Shown one piece after another: positions 44,194 through 53,082 of a stretch of 64,000 nt of DNA. The DNA comes from Phycisphaeraceae bacterium (lineage in GTDB: Bacteria > Planctomycetota > Phycisphaerae > Phycisphaerales > Phycisphaeraceae). Where the stretch lies: NCBI GenBank assembly GCA_028277745.1, contig JANQFR010000068.1, forward strand, positions 46,676 through 110,675. Reading direction: 5' to 3'. The notes beneath the pieces were generated by a model. That model worked only from the letters and a program-made list of their open reading frames with translations. It did not search any database and was not told where the DNA came from. Position 1 is the stretch's first letter. Each line of letters starts with the position of its first letter. The position numbers were made by a program, and so were the translations under genes.

Positions 44194-45159
44194 TTAAGCG
44201 GTCAAAACCTCCTGAGCGAGCAGCGCCGCCCCGATCAGGCCGGCGTCATCTCCTAGAGTACTGGCGATGATCTTACACTGTTTGAGCTCGGGAGGAAACA
44301 CAGCGTCTTCAAAAGCATTTTGAACTTCATAAACGAGCGTTTTCCCTAAAGCTTCGGTCAATCCGCCGCCAATCACGACGCAAGGCAGGCTCAGCAAGGT
44401 AACGGCATTGGCCGCCGCGTAGCCGATCACCCGGGCCGCTTCGTTGACCACCCGGACGGTGAGCGGGTCTTTGGCCTTGTACGCCTGGGCGATGACCTTG
44501 GACCGCACGCGGGTCATGTCGCCCTCGACGATCTCGGTGACGACGCTGGGGTGGTTGGCGTGGATCAGGGACGCGATCTGGCTCGCGATGCTCGAGCGGC
44601 TGGCGAGGTTCTCGAGTGTCCGCTTCCCCAGGCCCCCGCCGGCATCCATGATCGTGTGTCCGATCTCGCCCGCGGTCAGGTAATGGCCATGGAAAAGCTT
44701 GCCGTCGAAGATCAGCCCGCCGCCGATGCCGGTCCCGATGAAGACCCCCAGCAGCGAGTCGTAGCCCCGGCCGGCGCCGGCCTTGTATTCGCCCCACGTG
44801 CCGACGTTGACGTCGTTGTCCACCACCACCGGCATCTTCAGCTCCTTCTCCAGCATCTTGGCCAGAGGCAGGTCGTTCCACCGCAGGTTGACCGCGGTGA
44901 CCACGACGCCTTTCTTCACATCGATCGCCCCGGGCGCGCCCACGCCCAGCCCTTTGATGTGGTCCTGAGGCAAGCCCGATTTCTCGATGACCTGCTCCAC
45001 CAGCTTGCGCATCCGCTTGATGACGGCGTCGGCGCCCTCGTCCGCCTTGGTCTTGGCGCCTTCGCGGGCCAGCACCTTGCCGTCGGCGCCGAGGACGCCG
45101 CATTGCATGTTGGTTCCGCCCAGGTCGACGCCGACATAGGCATGGTGGTGGTGGGACAT
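44194..45159 (-). CDS. ROK-family sugar kinase (glucokinase-like) lacking the zinc motif
   Basis: 321 residues. VGVDLGGTNMQCGVL (phosphate loop), VDNDVNVGTWGEYKAG (catalytic Asp region), GVFIGTGIGGGLIFDGKL and AGEIGHTIM are ROK signatures. The usual CxCGxxGCxE zinc motif after the GH is replaced by DAGGGLGKRTLENLA, with no Cys. The fold may be stabilised in another way. It probably phosphorylates glucose or a related sugar. The N-terminus carries four consecutive His residues. Confidence 0.87.
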   Translation of the reverse strand: MSHHHHAYVGVDLGGTNMQCGVLGADGKVLAREGAKTKADEGADAVIKRMRKLVEQVIEKSGLPQDHIKGLGVGAPGAIDVKKGVVVTAVNLRWNDLPLAKMLEKELKMPVVVDNDVNVGTWGEYKAGAGRGYDSLLGVFIGTGIGGGLIFDGKLFHGHYLTAGEIGHTIMDAGGGLGKRTLENLASRSSIASQIASLIHANHPSVVTEIVEGDMTRVRSKVIAQAYKAKDPLTVRVVNEAARVIGYAAANAVTLLSLPCVVIGGGLTEALGKTLVYEVQNAFEDAVFPPELKQCKIIASTLGDDAGLIGAALLAQEVLTA

Positions 45160-45171
45160 GGTGTGCTCCGT

Positions 45172-46629
45172 TTACAGCGGGGGGCGGCGGGTGTGGTGGT
45201 CGGTGTGTTTTTCAAACAGCCGGGCGATGCGGAACAGCCGCGCTTCGTCGAACGCCGGGCCGATCAACTGCACGCCCAGGGGCAGCGCGTGGCCGTCGTG
45301 GTCGGCGAACCCGCCGGGCAGGCTGACGCCGGGGATGCCCGCCATGTTGGCGTTGACGGTGTACGCGTCGTTGAGGTACATCGCCAACGGGTCGTCGGCC
45401 TTCTCACCCAGGCGGAACGCCGGGCCGGCGGTGGTCGGGCAGAGCAGGGCGTCGCACCGCTCGAAAGCCGCGTCGAACTCCTGTTTGATCAGCCGACGGA
45501 CCTTGAGGGCCCGGTTGTAGTACGCGTCGTAATACCCCGAGGAGAGGACGTAGGTCCCGAGCATGATCCGCCGCTTGACCTCGTCGCCGAAGCCTTCGCT
45601 GCGCGACCGGGCGTAAAGGTCGATCAGGTCGTCGGCCTGCTGGGCGCGGTGGCCGTAGTGCACGCCGTCGAACCGCGCGAGGTTGGACGACGCCTCGGCC
45701 GGGGCGACGATGTAATACGTCGCGATGCCGTAGTCGGTCAGGGGCAGGTCGATATCGACGATCTCGGCGCCGGCGTCGCGGTAGATGTCGAGGGCCTGCT
45801 GGACGGCGCGGTTCATCGCGGGGTCGTTCGCATCGGACATGTACTGCCGGGCGATGCCGATGCGGGGCTTGTCGACCGGCTGATCGACGTCGGCCATGTC
45901 CTGGGCGTCGTCGACGTGGGCGGAGGTCGAGTCTTTCGGGTCGCGGCCGGACATGACCTTGGTCAGCAGGGCGGCGTCGGCGACGGTGTGGGTAAACGGG
46001 CCGACCTGGTCGAGGCTGGAGGCGAACGCGACGAGGCCGTAACGCGAGATACGGCCGTAGGTGGGCTTGACGCCGACCACGCCGCAGAGCGCGGCGGGCT
46101 GTCGGATCGACCCGCCGGTGTCGGTGCCGATCGCCCCCGCGCAGAGGTCGGCCGCCATCGCCGCCGCCGACCCGCCCGACGACCCGCCGGGGACCCGCGT
46201 CACGTCCCACGGGTTGAGCACCGGCCCGACCGCCGAGTTCTCGCACGACGAACCCATGGCGAACTCGTCCATCACCGTCTTGCCCAGGATGATCGCCCCC
46301 GCGTCCTCCAGGCGCCTCACCGCCGTGGCGGTGAAGGGCGATCGGTACCCGGCCAGCATCCGCGATGAGCAGGTGGTCTGCCCGTACTCGGTGCAGAGCA
46401 CGTCCTTGATCGCGATCGGCACGCCCGCCAGCTCGCCGCCGACCTCGCCCGCGTCGACCCGCTCGGCCCGCGCCAGGGCCCGCTCGGCGAAGACCTCGTG
46501 ATACGCGTTGAGCCGGCCGTTGTATTGCTCGATGCGGTCGAGATAGGCGCGGGCCGCCTCCACGGCCGACACCGATCGCGCCGCGATCGCGTCACGCAGG
46601 TCGATGAGGGTGGCTTGCGTCGGATTCAC
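45172..46629 (-). CDS. gatA: Asp-tRNA(Asn)/Glu-tRNA(Gln) amidotransferase subunit A
   Basis: 485 residues, amidase-signature family: catalytic Lys in VPIAIKDVLC and the Ser-Ser pair in VPGGSSGGSAAAMAADLC. It releases ammonia from glutamine for GatB. The start overlaps the gatC stop by 4 nt. gatB is not in the window. Confidence 0.95.
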   Translation of the reverse strand: MNPTQATLIDLRDAIAARSVSAVEAARAYLDRIEQYNGRLNAYHEVFAERALARAERVDAGEVGGELAGVPIAIKDVLCTEYGQTTCSSRMLAGYRSPFTATAVRRLEDAGAIILGKTVMDEFAMGSSCENSAVGPVLNPWDVTRVPGGSSGGSAAAMAADLCAGAIGTDTGGSIRQPAALCGVVGVKPTYGRISRYGLVAFASSLDQVGPFTHTVADAALLTKVMSGRDPKDSTSAHVDDAQDMADVDQPVDKPRIGIARQYMSDANDPAMNRAVQQALDIYRDAGAEIVDIDLPLTDYGIATYYIVAPAEASSNLARFDGVHYGHRAQQADDLIDLYARSRSEGFGDEVKRRIMLGTYVLSSGYYDAYYNRALKVRRLIKQEFDAAFERCDALLCPTTAGPAFRLGEKADDPLAMYLNDAYTVNANMAGIPGVSLPGGFADHDGHALPLGVQLIGPAFDEARLFRIARLFEKHTDHHTRRPPL

Positions 46630-46934
46630 GCTCCCGGGCCCTCCCCGAGCACCTTCGGGACCTTGAAGAACGGATCGTCGCGGTCCGGGGCGTTCTTTAA
46701 CGCCTCGTCGACCGATATCCCCGGCGCCTCCGCGTCGTCCCGCAGGACGTTGAACATCTCCATCGGGTGGGCCATCGGGCTGACGCCCTCGATGTCCAGC
46801 TCTTCCAGCTTGGCGACATAGTCCAGCACCGCGCCGAGCTGGCCGGTGAAGTGAGCGACCTCGTCGTCGCTGAGCCTCAGCCGGCTGAGCTTCGCGACCT
46901 GTCGCACGTCGTCCTCACTGATCCGTTCGCTCAT
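46626..46934 (-). CDS. gatC: Asp-tRNA(Asn)/Glu-tRNA(Gln) amidotransferase subunit C
   Basis: 102 residues: ISEDDVRQVAKLSRLRLSDDE, then PMAHPMEMFNVLRDDAE and DPFFKVPKVL at the end. It wraps GatA and GatB together. It is coupled to gatA by ATGA and divergent from queF. Confidence 0.94.
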   Translation of the reverse strand: MSERISEDDVRQVAKLSRLRLSDDEVAHFTGQLGAVLDYVAKLEELDIEGVSPMAHPMEMFNVLRDDAEAPGISVDEALKNAPDRDDPFFKVPKVLGEGPGA

Positions 46935-46943
46935 CGGCGGGTA

Positions 46944-46949
46944 AGGATA
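46944..46949 (-). promoter_or_regulatory. TATCCT -10 box directly upstream of gatC
   Basis: TATCCT on the minus strand ends 9 nt before the gatC ATG. A second TATCCT, at 46979 on the other strand, serves queF. Confidence 0.5.
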
Positions 46950-46978
46950 ACCCAGTCGTCGCCGGGGCGGAAATCGCC

Positions 46979-46984
46979 TATCCT
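46979..46984 (+). promoter_or_regulatory. TATCCT -10 box directly upstream of queF
   Basis: TATCCT ends 6 nt before the queF ATG, separated only by GTCGGC. Confidence 0.5.
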
Positions 46985-46990
46985 GTCGGC

Positions 46991-47428
46991 ATGGCAGACC
47001 GCGAGATCCTCGAGTGCTTCGACAACCCGTCGCCCGGCCGGGACTATGTGATTGAGCACGTGTCCGACGAGTTCACCAGCGTGTGCCCCAAGACCGGCCA
47101 CCCCGACTTCGGCACGGTGACGGTGCGCTACGTTCCGGACAAGCTGTGCGTGGAGCTCAAGAGTCTCAAGCTCTATTACCAGGCGTACCGCAACGAGGGG
47201 ATCTTCTACGAAGCGGTGACCAACACGATCTGCGACGACCTGGCGGCCAGGATGAAGCCGCGATGGATGCAGGTCGAGACGAGCTGGACCGGCCGGGGTG
47301 GGATCAGCTCGGTCATCCGCGTGGAGTATGGCACGCCCCCGGGGATGGACGCCTACGACGACGACGCGGACGACGACGAGCCCCTGCAGCGACCCGGCGA
47401 GGAGGACCGCACGCCGCCGGGGTTCTAG
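46991..47428 (+). CDS. queF: NADPH-dependent 7-cyano-7-deazaguanine reductase QueF
   Basis: 145 residues of the short (type I) QueF. FTSVCPKTGHPDFGTV holds the thioimide-forming Cys32, and ELKSLKLYYQAYRNEGIFYE the NADPH and substrate residues. It makes preQ1 for queuosine in tRNA. A 25-residue acidic tail (DAYDDDADDDEP) extends past the family's usual end. Confidence 0.95.
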   Translation: MADREILECFDNPSPGRDYVIEHVSDEFTSVCPKTGHPDFGTVTVRYVPDKLCVELKSLKLYYQAYRNEGIFYEAVTNTICDDLAARMKPRWMQVETSWTGRGGISSVIRVEYGTPPGMDAYDDDADDDEPLQRPGEEDRTPPGF

Positions 47429-47456
47429 CGGCGTTTGCTGCAGCGAAACCCGCTGG

Positions 47457-48116
47457 TCACACGACCGCTTCGCGGTCGAGGTCGCTGTAAGGGTAGCGGC
47501 CGGCGGCCTTGAGTTTTTCGATCAACTCGCCGCCGCTATGTGACCGGGCAAAGTCCATCTCCGAGCGGTGGACCTCCATCACGAGCATCAGGCCTACGCC
47601 GGTTTGTTTGGACTCAGCGAGCGGGGAGTAGGCATCGAGGATCAGGCACTTGCCGCCGATCCCATCGAAGTCCTCGGGGAATTCGCAGGTGTCATGGGGA
47701 TTGAGCGTGGCCTGCCCGCAGTAACGAGCCATTGCGTTGAGGATGGCGTTCATGTTCTGGTGAGCCCGCCCGAAAGGCGTATCCGGGTCATTGGCCTGGT
47801 CGAGGTCGAGCGGGTGGCGGGTGAACATAACCAGTTCATAGGCCGGGTACGCGCGGTTGCTCGGCTCTTGGCCGGGCTCTTCGGTCAGTTCCTTGGTGGC
47901 GATTCCTACGCCGGCGACGCCAGGGACATTGGGGTAATAGTAAAGGTCGAGCGCCCCGCCGAGGTAATAGGGGATGACCGAATGTCCGACCATATCGTGT
48001 TCTTTGCCCAGCACGGTCTCCAGGAAGGCCGATTTGGCTTCGTACCACGCTGCGGCGGCGGCCTCGTCGCGTTCCTGCTGCTTTTTTTTCTTCTTCCCGA
48101 AAAGTCGGCCGAACAT
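47457..48116 (-). CDS. Suppressor-of-fused (SUFU) domain protein
   Basis: 219 residues from the ATG at 48116, which follows CGGGAG. A basic N-terminus (MFGRLFGKKKKKQQERDE) leads into a SUFU-like domain with LDLYYYPNVPGVAGVGIATKEL and NPHDTCEFPEDFDGIGGKCL. Bacterial SUFU proteins are often immunity or accessory proteins in toxin loci, but no toxin gene is beside this one. Function unknown. Confidence 0.75.
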   Translation of the reverse strand: MFGRLFGKKKKKQQERDEAAAAAWYEAKSAFLETVLGKEHDMVGHSVIPYYLGGALDLYYYPNVPGVAGVGIATKELTEEPGQEPSNRAYPAYELVMFTRHPLDLDQANDPDTPFGRAHQNMNAILNAMARYCGQATLNPHDTCEFPEDFDGIGGKCLILDAYSPLAESKQTGVGLMLVMEVHRSEMDFARSHSGGELIEKLKAAGRYPYSDLDREAVV

Positions 48117-48147
48117 GCTGGGCTCCCGAAATGTGAGGGGCATGTGG

Positions 48148-48153
48148 ATTCTA
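48148..48153 (-). promoter_or_regulatory. TAGAAT -10 box of the SUFU gene
   Basis: TAGAAT on the minus strand lies 4 nt before an ATG at 48143. A transcript would start at about that codon, so translation more likely begins at the ATG at 48116 with its CGGGAG site. Confidence 0.4.
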
Positions 48154-48230
48154 CCGTGCCGGTCCGCAGCGCGGGGCGGGCCCCGCTGCTAAACGGGATG
48201 ATATCGAAGGTCCCGGTGTTAGGCAGCGTG

Positions 48231-48665
<435 letters not shown>

Positions 48666-48673
48666 GAGAGTGG

Positions 48674-48679
48674 ATTGTA
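48674..48679 (-). promoter_or_regulatory. TACAAT -10 box directly upstream of the second YjbQ gene
   Basis: TACAAT on the minus strand ends 8 nt before the ATG at 48665. It sits 11 nt outside the palindromic element at 48691. Confidence 0.5.
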
Positions 48680-48690
48680 GCTGCGGGCGG

Positions 48691-48755
48691 CTGCGGCGGG
48701 GACGCCGCAGCTTGGGGGGGAAGTCGCGCTCAAAGCTGCGGCGTCCCCGCCGCAG
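48691..48755 (+). repeat. Paired palindrome (BIME-like), left copy
   Basis: Two hairpins, CTGCGGC-GGGGAC-GCCGCAG (48691-48710) and CTGCGGCG-TCCC-CGCCGCAG (48736-48755), are reverse complements of each other and flank a 25-nt spacer. The element ends 4 nt before the stop of the RAYT-like gene. The copy at 49270 has the same orientation and differs only in the spacer (one substitution and a 2-nt indel). Confidence 0.88.
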
Positions 48756-48759
48756 CCAC

Positions 48760-49230
48760 CTACGCCTGCTCCACCTCAAAACACCCCCCATGCTTTCGAT
48801 GCGCAGGTAGATAACGATGCACCAGCACATCAAAATGCTCTTGATCTCGGACGCGTTTCACGCTGCCGGCACGTGAAAACCACGGACCGTTTCCACCTAA
48901 TGCCTGCGTCAGGCTCCGCTTCAACAGTCGGCGCACCGCATACGCATCGCGGTCGCCGATCCAACTCAGCAACACATGCATGTGTGACCACACCGCCGCC
49001 CCCGCATGCCACCGCCACTCCCATCGCTGTGCCGCTTGCCGGGATGCATCAAGAAGCTGCCGCCGTTGCGTTTCATCAAAGACTACGCGATTATGCGTAG
49101 CTCGGGCCGCATAGGTCGTCGCTTTCTGCGTGTCCGGCGGCAAGACCCCTTCGCCGCGCTGCACATACCCTCGCGGGTGGTCCGGCATCCATGACCGGTA
49201 CGCATGTAAGGTGTACAGGTAGGCAGGCAT
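48760..49230 (-). CDS. RAYT-like HUH (Y1) transposase
   Basis: 156 residues. [10 protein letters not shown] gives the HUH pair His83 and His85, and [18 protein letters not shown] contains Tyr140, the likely catalytic Tyr. The N-terminal [19 protein letters not shown] matches REP-associated tyrosine transposase-like proteins. RAYTs cut and mobilise short palindromic repeats in single-stranded DNA. It is bounded on both sides by identical-orientation paired palindromes. No Shine-Dalgarno or clear promoter is seen. Confidence 0.82.
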   Translation of the reverse strand: MPAYLYTLHAYRSWMPDHPRGYVQRGEGVLPPDTQKATTYAARATHNRVVFDETQRRQLLDASRQAAQRWEWRWHAGAAVWSHMHVLLSWIGDRDAYAVRRLLKRSLTQALGGNGPWFSRAGSVKRVRDQEHFDVLVHRYLPAHRKHGGCFEVEQA

Positions 49231-49269
49231 CCACGTACTGTCGTGATCTCGAGAGGGTATTGCAACCGG

Positions 49270-49332
49270 CTGCGGCGGGGACGCCGCAGCTTGGGGGGAA
49301 AGTCGCGCTCAGCTGCGGCGTCCCCGCCGCAG
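49270..49332 (+). repeat. Paired palindrome (BIME-like), right copy
   Basis: The same two hairpins as at 48691, here at 49270-49289 and 49313-49332. It ends 4 nt before the stop codon of the GGDEF/EAL gene and starts 39 nt before the RAYT-like gene (in its reading direction). Confidence 0.88.
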
Positions 49333-49336
49333 CTTC

Positions 49337-51211
49337 TCAAGCGGCCTCGGTTCGGCGGTCGAAGGTCAGCCCGTTGATCAGCAACGCCTCGGCCTCGTCG
49401 GCGGGCATCGGCTTGGCGAAGAAATGCCCCTGGGCGTAGTCGCATTCGAGGGCCTGCACCTGGGCGAGCTGTTCGAGCCGCTCGATCCCTTCGACGGTCA
49501 CCGTCATGCCGAGGTTGCGGGCGAGGGTGGCGATGGCCTGGACCACCGCGGTGTACTCGATGTTGCGGTCGATCTGCTGGATGAAGGCGCGGTCGATCTT
49601 CAAGACGTCGATCGGGAACTGGTGCAGGCAGGTGAGGGAGGAGGTCCCCGTGCCGAAGTCGTCCATGGACAGCTTGACCCCGAGCATCTTGGTCTTCTCC
49701 AGCAGCGGGACGACCATGTCGGACCGATCCATGACCAGCGTCTCGGTGACCTCGAGGTTCACGTTCGCGGCGGGCACGCCGGTGACGTCGAGGGTGCGCG
49801 CCAGGTGGTCGAGGGTGTCGGGCTGGAGGGCCTGCTTCTTGGAGAGGTTGATGCTCATGTAGATGGCGTCGTGTTCGGGGAAGCGGGCACGCCAGTCGGC
49901 GAGCTGGCGCAACGATTGATCGATGGCGAACCGGCCGATCGGCGTGATCAGCCCCGAGTCCTCGGCGATGTCGATGAAGATGCCCGGCGACACCATGCCC
50001 AGCTCGGGATGCCTCCAGCGCATCAGGCTTTCAAACCCGACGATCCGTGCGTCTTCGCAGGACACGATGGGTTGATAAAACACGGTCAGCTCGTTGCGCT
50101 CGAGCGCGCGGCGGAGGTCGTTTTCGATCCGCAGCCGTTCCATGGACTGGTCGTGCAGCGAGCGGTCGAAGACGACGAACCGGCTGCGTCCGGTCGACTT
50201 GGCGCGGTACATGGCGGCGTCGGCGTCGCGAACCATGGCGGCGGGCTCGGGGTTGCTGATCGTGCTGGTGGTGACGCCGATGCTGGGGGTGGAGCAGACG
50301 TCGTAACCTGCGATCTGGTAGGGCGCCTGCATGGCGTCGACCAGGGACTGGGCGACCTTGGCGGCGTCGTCCTGCTGGGTGAGCCGGTCGAGCACGACGA
50401 GGAATTCGTCGCCGCCCAGCCGGGCCGCCATCCAGCAGTTGCTTTCGTCACGGGTGGTCCGCCGGATCGCTTCACGAAGCCGGTGTGAGATCTGAACCAG
50501 CAACGCATCGCCCGCGTCGTGGCCGAGGCTGTCGTTGATCAGCTTGAACCGGTCGAAATCGAGGAACAGCACCGCGAAGTGCTCGCTGCCGCTTCGGTGT
50601 CGGGACGCCAGCCGCTGCAGGTGCTCCATGACGCACGGCCGGTTGGGCAGCCCGGTGAGCCGGTCGTGCATGGCCGCGTAACGCGCTTCGCGCCGTTGTT
50701 GATCCACTTCCGCCAGCACATCCTGCAGCATGCACCGCTGGTGGTTGACCAGCGTCCGCACGTCCAGCAGCTCCCGCCGGCCCGATTCCCGGGCCACCAC
50801 CAGCGGGTCGTACCGCACCGACACGTCCCGGCTCAGCGCCGCCTGGATCGCTTCGCCGATCGCCATATCCGAGGGCAGCTCCAACGCCTCGTACTCCAGG
50901 TGAAACTTGAGAAACTGCCTCACCGGCCGGCTGATGTACAGGTCCCGGACAAACGCCTGCGCCAGCGCGTGAAAAGTCTTGACCCTCAGCAGCGGGCCGA
51001 CATAGCCCGCGTCGTCGATGATGACGATCCCGATCAGTTCCGGCTGGTGCTCGAACCGATCGATCGCCAGGGCGAGCGGCGCGTCGGCGTGCAGCCACGC
51101 CGCCTGGCCCGACGCTTCACAGATCCGTGACAACGTCGCTTCTCGCGTGGCGTTTTTATCGGACGGCGGATCAGGCATCTTCGCGCCGTTCCCTGGCCCA
51201 TCAAACAACAT
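49337..51211 (-). CDS. GGDEF and EAL domain protein with CBS-like N-terminus
   Basis: 624 residues. A CBS-like N-terminal region (about 30-165), a GGDEF domain (about 190-355) with MAARLGGDEFLVVLDR, and an EAL domain (about 370-615) with FESLMRWRHP (ESL in place of EAL), SMDDFGTGTSSLTCL and VEGIERLEQL. GGDEF is intact, so cyclase activity is likely; the EAL ligands also look mostly intact, so c-di-GMP hydrolysis is possible. No membrane helix. The 289 nt upstream, to atpG, hold the atp promoter and no gene. Confidence 0.92.
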   Translation of the reverse strand: MLFDGPGNGAKMPDPPSDKNATREATLSRICEASGQAAWLHADAPLALAIDRFEHQPELIGIVIIDDAGYVGPLLRVKTFHALAQAFVRDLYISRPVRQFLKFHLEYEALELPSDMAIGEAIQAALSRDVSVRYDPLVVARESGRRELLDVRTLVNHQRCMLQDVLAEVDQQRREARYAAMHDRLTGLPNRPCVMEHLQRLASRHRSGSEHFAVLFLDFDRFKLINDSLGHDAGDALLVQISHRLREAIRRTTRDESNCWMAARLGGDEFLVVLDRLTQQDDAAKVAQSLVDAMQAPYQIAGYDVCSTPSIGVTTSTISNPEPAAMVRDADAAMYRAKSTGRSRFVVFDRSLHDQSMERLRIENDLRRALERNELTVFYQPIVSCEDARIVGFESLMRWRHPELGMVSPGIFIDIAEDSGLITPIGRFAIDQSLRQLADWRARFPEHDAIYMSINLSKKQALQPDTLDHLARTLDVTGVPAANVNLEVTETLVMDRSDMVVPLLEKTKMLGVKLSMDDFGTGTSSLTCLHQFPIDVLKIDRAFIQQIDRNIEYTAVVQAIATLARNLGMTVTVEGIERLEQLAQVQALECDYAQGHFFAKPMPADEAEALLINGLTFDRRTEAA

Positions 51212-51463
51212 GAAACACCCCTTGCACCTGCATTCGCCCTATCTCCCCGCCGGAGACCCGCGCGCAATGGCCGGTGGGCGTTAAACCGGAGTTTTCATCG
51301 GCTGGTGGCCGCCTCCGGATTGCTGGGGAAACCGATCTTCGACCTGCAATTAACAGTTTGTTCACACAACGGCGATGTTCCCGCGCGACGGATGGGGTGA
51401 ACGCGTAGCGGGAGCCGTCATACATCCGAGAGGCGGCTATCCGGACGGGGCCACGGCCTCACG

Positions 51464-51491
51464 TTGCCCGGATCGGCGGTTTCCGTATGAT
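51464..51491 (+). promoter_or_regulatory. Promoter of the ATP synthase cluster
   Basis: TTGCCC (51464-51469), 16 nt, TATGAT (51486-51491). The -10 ends 9 nt before the atpG ATG, and no Shine-Dalgarno is present in the gap, so the atp mRNA may be leaderless. Confidence 0.55.
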
Positions 51492-51500
51492 ACGCCCGAT

Positions 51501-52382
51501 ATGGCCGGAAAAATCCGCGAGATCAAGGCCCGCCAGAAGGCGGTGGGGAATATCCAACGCATCACCAAGACGATGCAGATGATCGCCACCGCCCGTTTTC
51601 AGGCGATGCAGCGCCGCGCGACCGAGGCTCAGGCCTACGCCCGGAAGATCCGCGAGGTGGTTGGGGAACTCGCCTCCGCGGTCGCTGGCGAGGTCAGCCA
51701 CCCGCTGCTGGCGGCCCCCGAGCCGGCGGCGGGGCGGCGGCTCATGCTCGTGATCAGCAGCAATCGCGGCCTTTGCGGGGGGTACAACGCCAATATCCTC
51801 CGCGAATCCCTGCGGGAGTATCGCCGCCTGCAGGCCGACGGCCAGGTCGACCTCGAGATTGTGGGCAAAAAAGCCCAGTCCTTCTTTAAGTTCAACCAGG
51901 TCCCGGTCTCGGCCTACCACAGCCATTTCGGGGACACCGCCGATTTCGCCGACGTCGACGCGCTGGCCCAGCGTTACATCGACGCGTTTACCGAGGGCCG
52001 GTACGACGCGGTGCAGGTGGTGTCGATGCGGTTTCACACGATGTCGCGGCAGACGGCCGAGACCACCCCGTTGCTGCCGCTGGAGCCCCCGGCCGCGGAC
52101 GCGGGTTCGGCGGGCGGCGGGACGACGTTGTACGAGTTTTCGCCTGAGCCCGAGGAGCTTTTGAACGAATTATTGCCGGTGACGGTGAAAACCGCGCTGT
52201 TTCAGGCCTTTAATGAGGCGCTGGTGAGCGAGCAGCTGGCCCGGATGGTGGCGATGAAGGCGGCGACCGACGCGGCCGGCAAGCTGAAAAAGGACCTCAG
52301 CCGGCAGTTCAACCGGGCGCGGCAGACCGCGATCACCACGGAACTGTCGGAGATCATCGGCGGAGCGGCGGCGATCGCATGA
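51501..52382 (+). CDS. atpG: ATP synthase F1 gamma subunit
   Basis: 293 residues. The N-terminal coiled coil MAGKIREIKARQKAVGNIQR, LVISSNRGLCGGYNANI, and the C-terminal helix with QFNRARQTAITTELSEIIGG. It is the rotor shaft. It comes first in this cluster, away from its usual place between alpha and beta. Confidence 0.95.
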   Translation: MAGKIREIKARQKAVGNIQRITKTMQMIATARFQAMQRRATEAQAYARKIREVVGELASAVAGEVSHPLLAAPEPAAGRRLMLVISSNRGLCGGYNANILRESLREYRRLQADGQVDLEIVGKKAQSFFKFNQVPVSAYHSHFGDTADFADVDALAQRYIDAFTEGRYDAVQVVSMRFHTMSRQTAETTPLLPLEPPAADAGSAGGGTTLYEFSPEPEELLNELLPVTVKTALFQAFNEALVSEQLARMVAMKAATDAAGKLKKDLSRQFNRARQTAITTELSEIIGGAAAIA

Positions 52383-52412
52383 CCCACCTTCACCCCCGGC
52401 GAGAGACGAATC

Positions 52413-52634
52413 ATGGCGGCCAAACCGTCGGACAAGGAGTCGACGATGCGGTGGGCCGCGGCGGGCGTCGGCCTCGAGATGGCGGCCGGCGTGGCGGGGC
52501 TGGCGCTGTTGGGCTACGCGTTCGATCACTGGCGGCAGACCCGGCCGTGGGGCATGCTCATCGGGGCGCTGCTGGGGATCCTGGCCGGGCTGATCGCATT
52601 GATCCGGCTGGCGTTGAAGATGAACAGGCATTGA
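52413..52634 (+). CDS. AtpZ-like ATP synthase accessory protein
   Basis: 73 residues with two membrane helices: AGVAGLALLGYAFDHWRQTRPW and a second from MLIGALLGILAG. It matches the F0F1 AtpZ/AtpI-type family, thought to assist ring assembly or carry divalent ions. Confidence 0.8.
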   Translation: MAAKPSDKESTMRWAAAGVGLEMAAGVAGLALLGYAFDHWRQTRPWGMLIGALLGILAGLIALIRLALKMNRH

Positions 52635-52653
52635 TGGAGCGGCCAGGGCGTTC

Positions 52654-53082
52654 ATGACTCACGACCCCATGCCATCGCGTTTTCACCCCATCGCCGCGGG
52701 CGTGACGCTCACGCTCACCGCGGCGGCGTGCCTGGCGATCGCGTGGCTGGCGACGGCCGACCCCGCGTCGCGGTGGGGCGTCTGCTACGCGGCGGGGGTG
52801 GTGTGGGCGCTGAGCCTCGCGAGCCTGCCGATCGTGTCCGCCGGGTTCCGCAAAGGCCCCCAGGCGGCGGCGTCGGCGTTCCTCGCCGCGTCCGGCGGGC
52901 GGATGATCCTGGCGATGGTCGCCGCGCTGGTCGGCGCCCTCGTCCTGGCGCTGCCCGCCCGGCCGACGCTGTTCATGATCGTGGCCGTCTACCTCCCGCT
53001 GCTCGCGGTGGAGGTGATTTTCGTTTACCGCGCCGCCGCCCCCCCGGCCACCCCCCGCGCCTCGACGGAGCCGACCGCATGA
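52654..53082 (+). CDS. ATP synthase subunit I-like membrane protein
   Basis: 142 residues, four membrane helices, no catalytic motif, and a Pro/Ala-rich tail. Position between the AtpZ-like gene and atpB, plus the arrangement of helices, points to AtpI-type assembly protein. The stop overlaps the atpB start (ATGA). Confidence 0.7.
   Translation: MTHDPMPSRFHPIAAGVTLTLTAAACLAIAWLATADPASRWGVCYAAGVVWALSLASLPIVSAGFRKGPQAAASAFLAASGGRMILAMVAALVGALVLALPARPTLFMIVAVYLPLLAVEVIFVYRAAAPPATPRASTEPTA

Noticed and set aside
44551..46368. 605-codon open frame on the plus strand opposite the ROK kinase and gatA
   Set aside because: It spans two well-supported genes on the other strand and has the composition of a mirror frame.
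48691..49332. Terminal inverted repeats of a classical insertion sequence
   Set aside because: The two elements have the same orientation and are each self-palindromic; there is no target-site duplication or DDE transposase.
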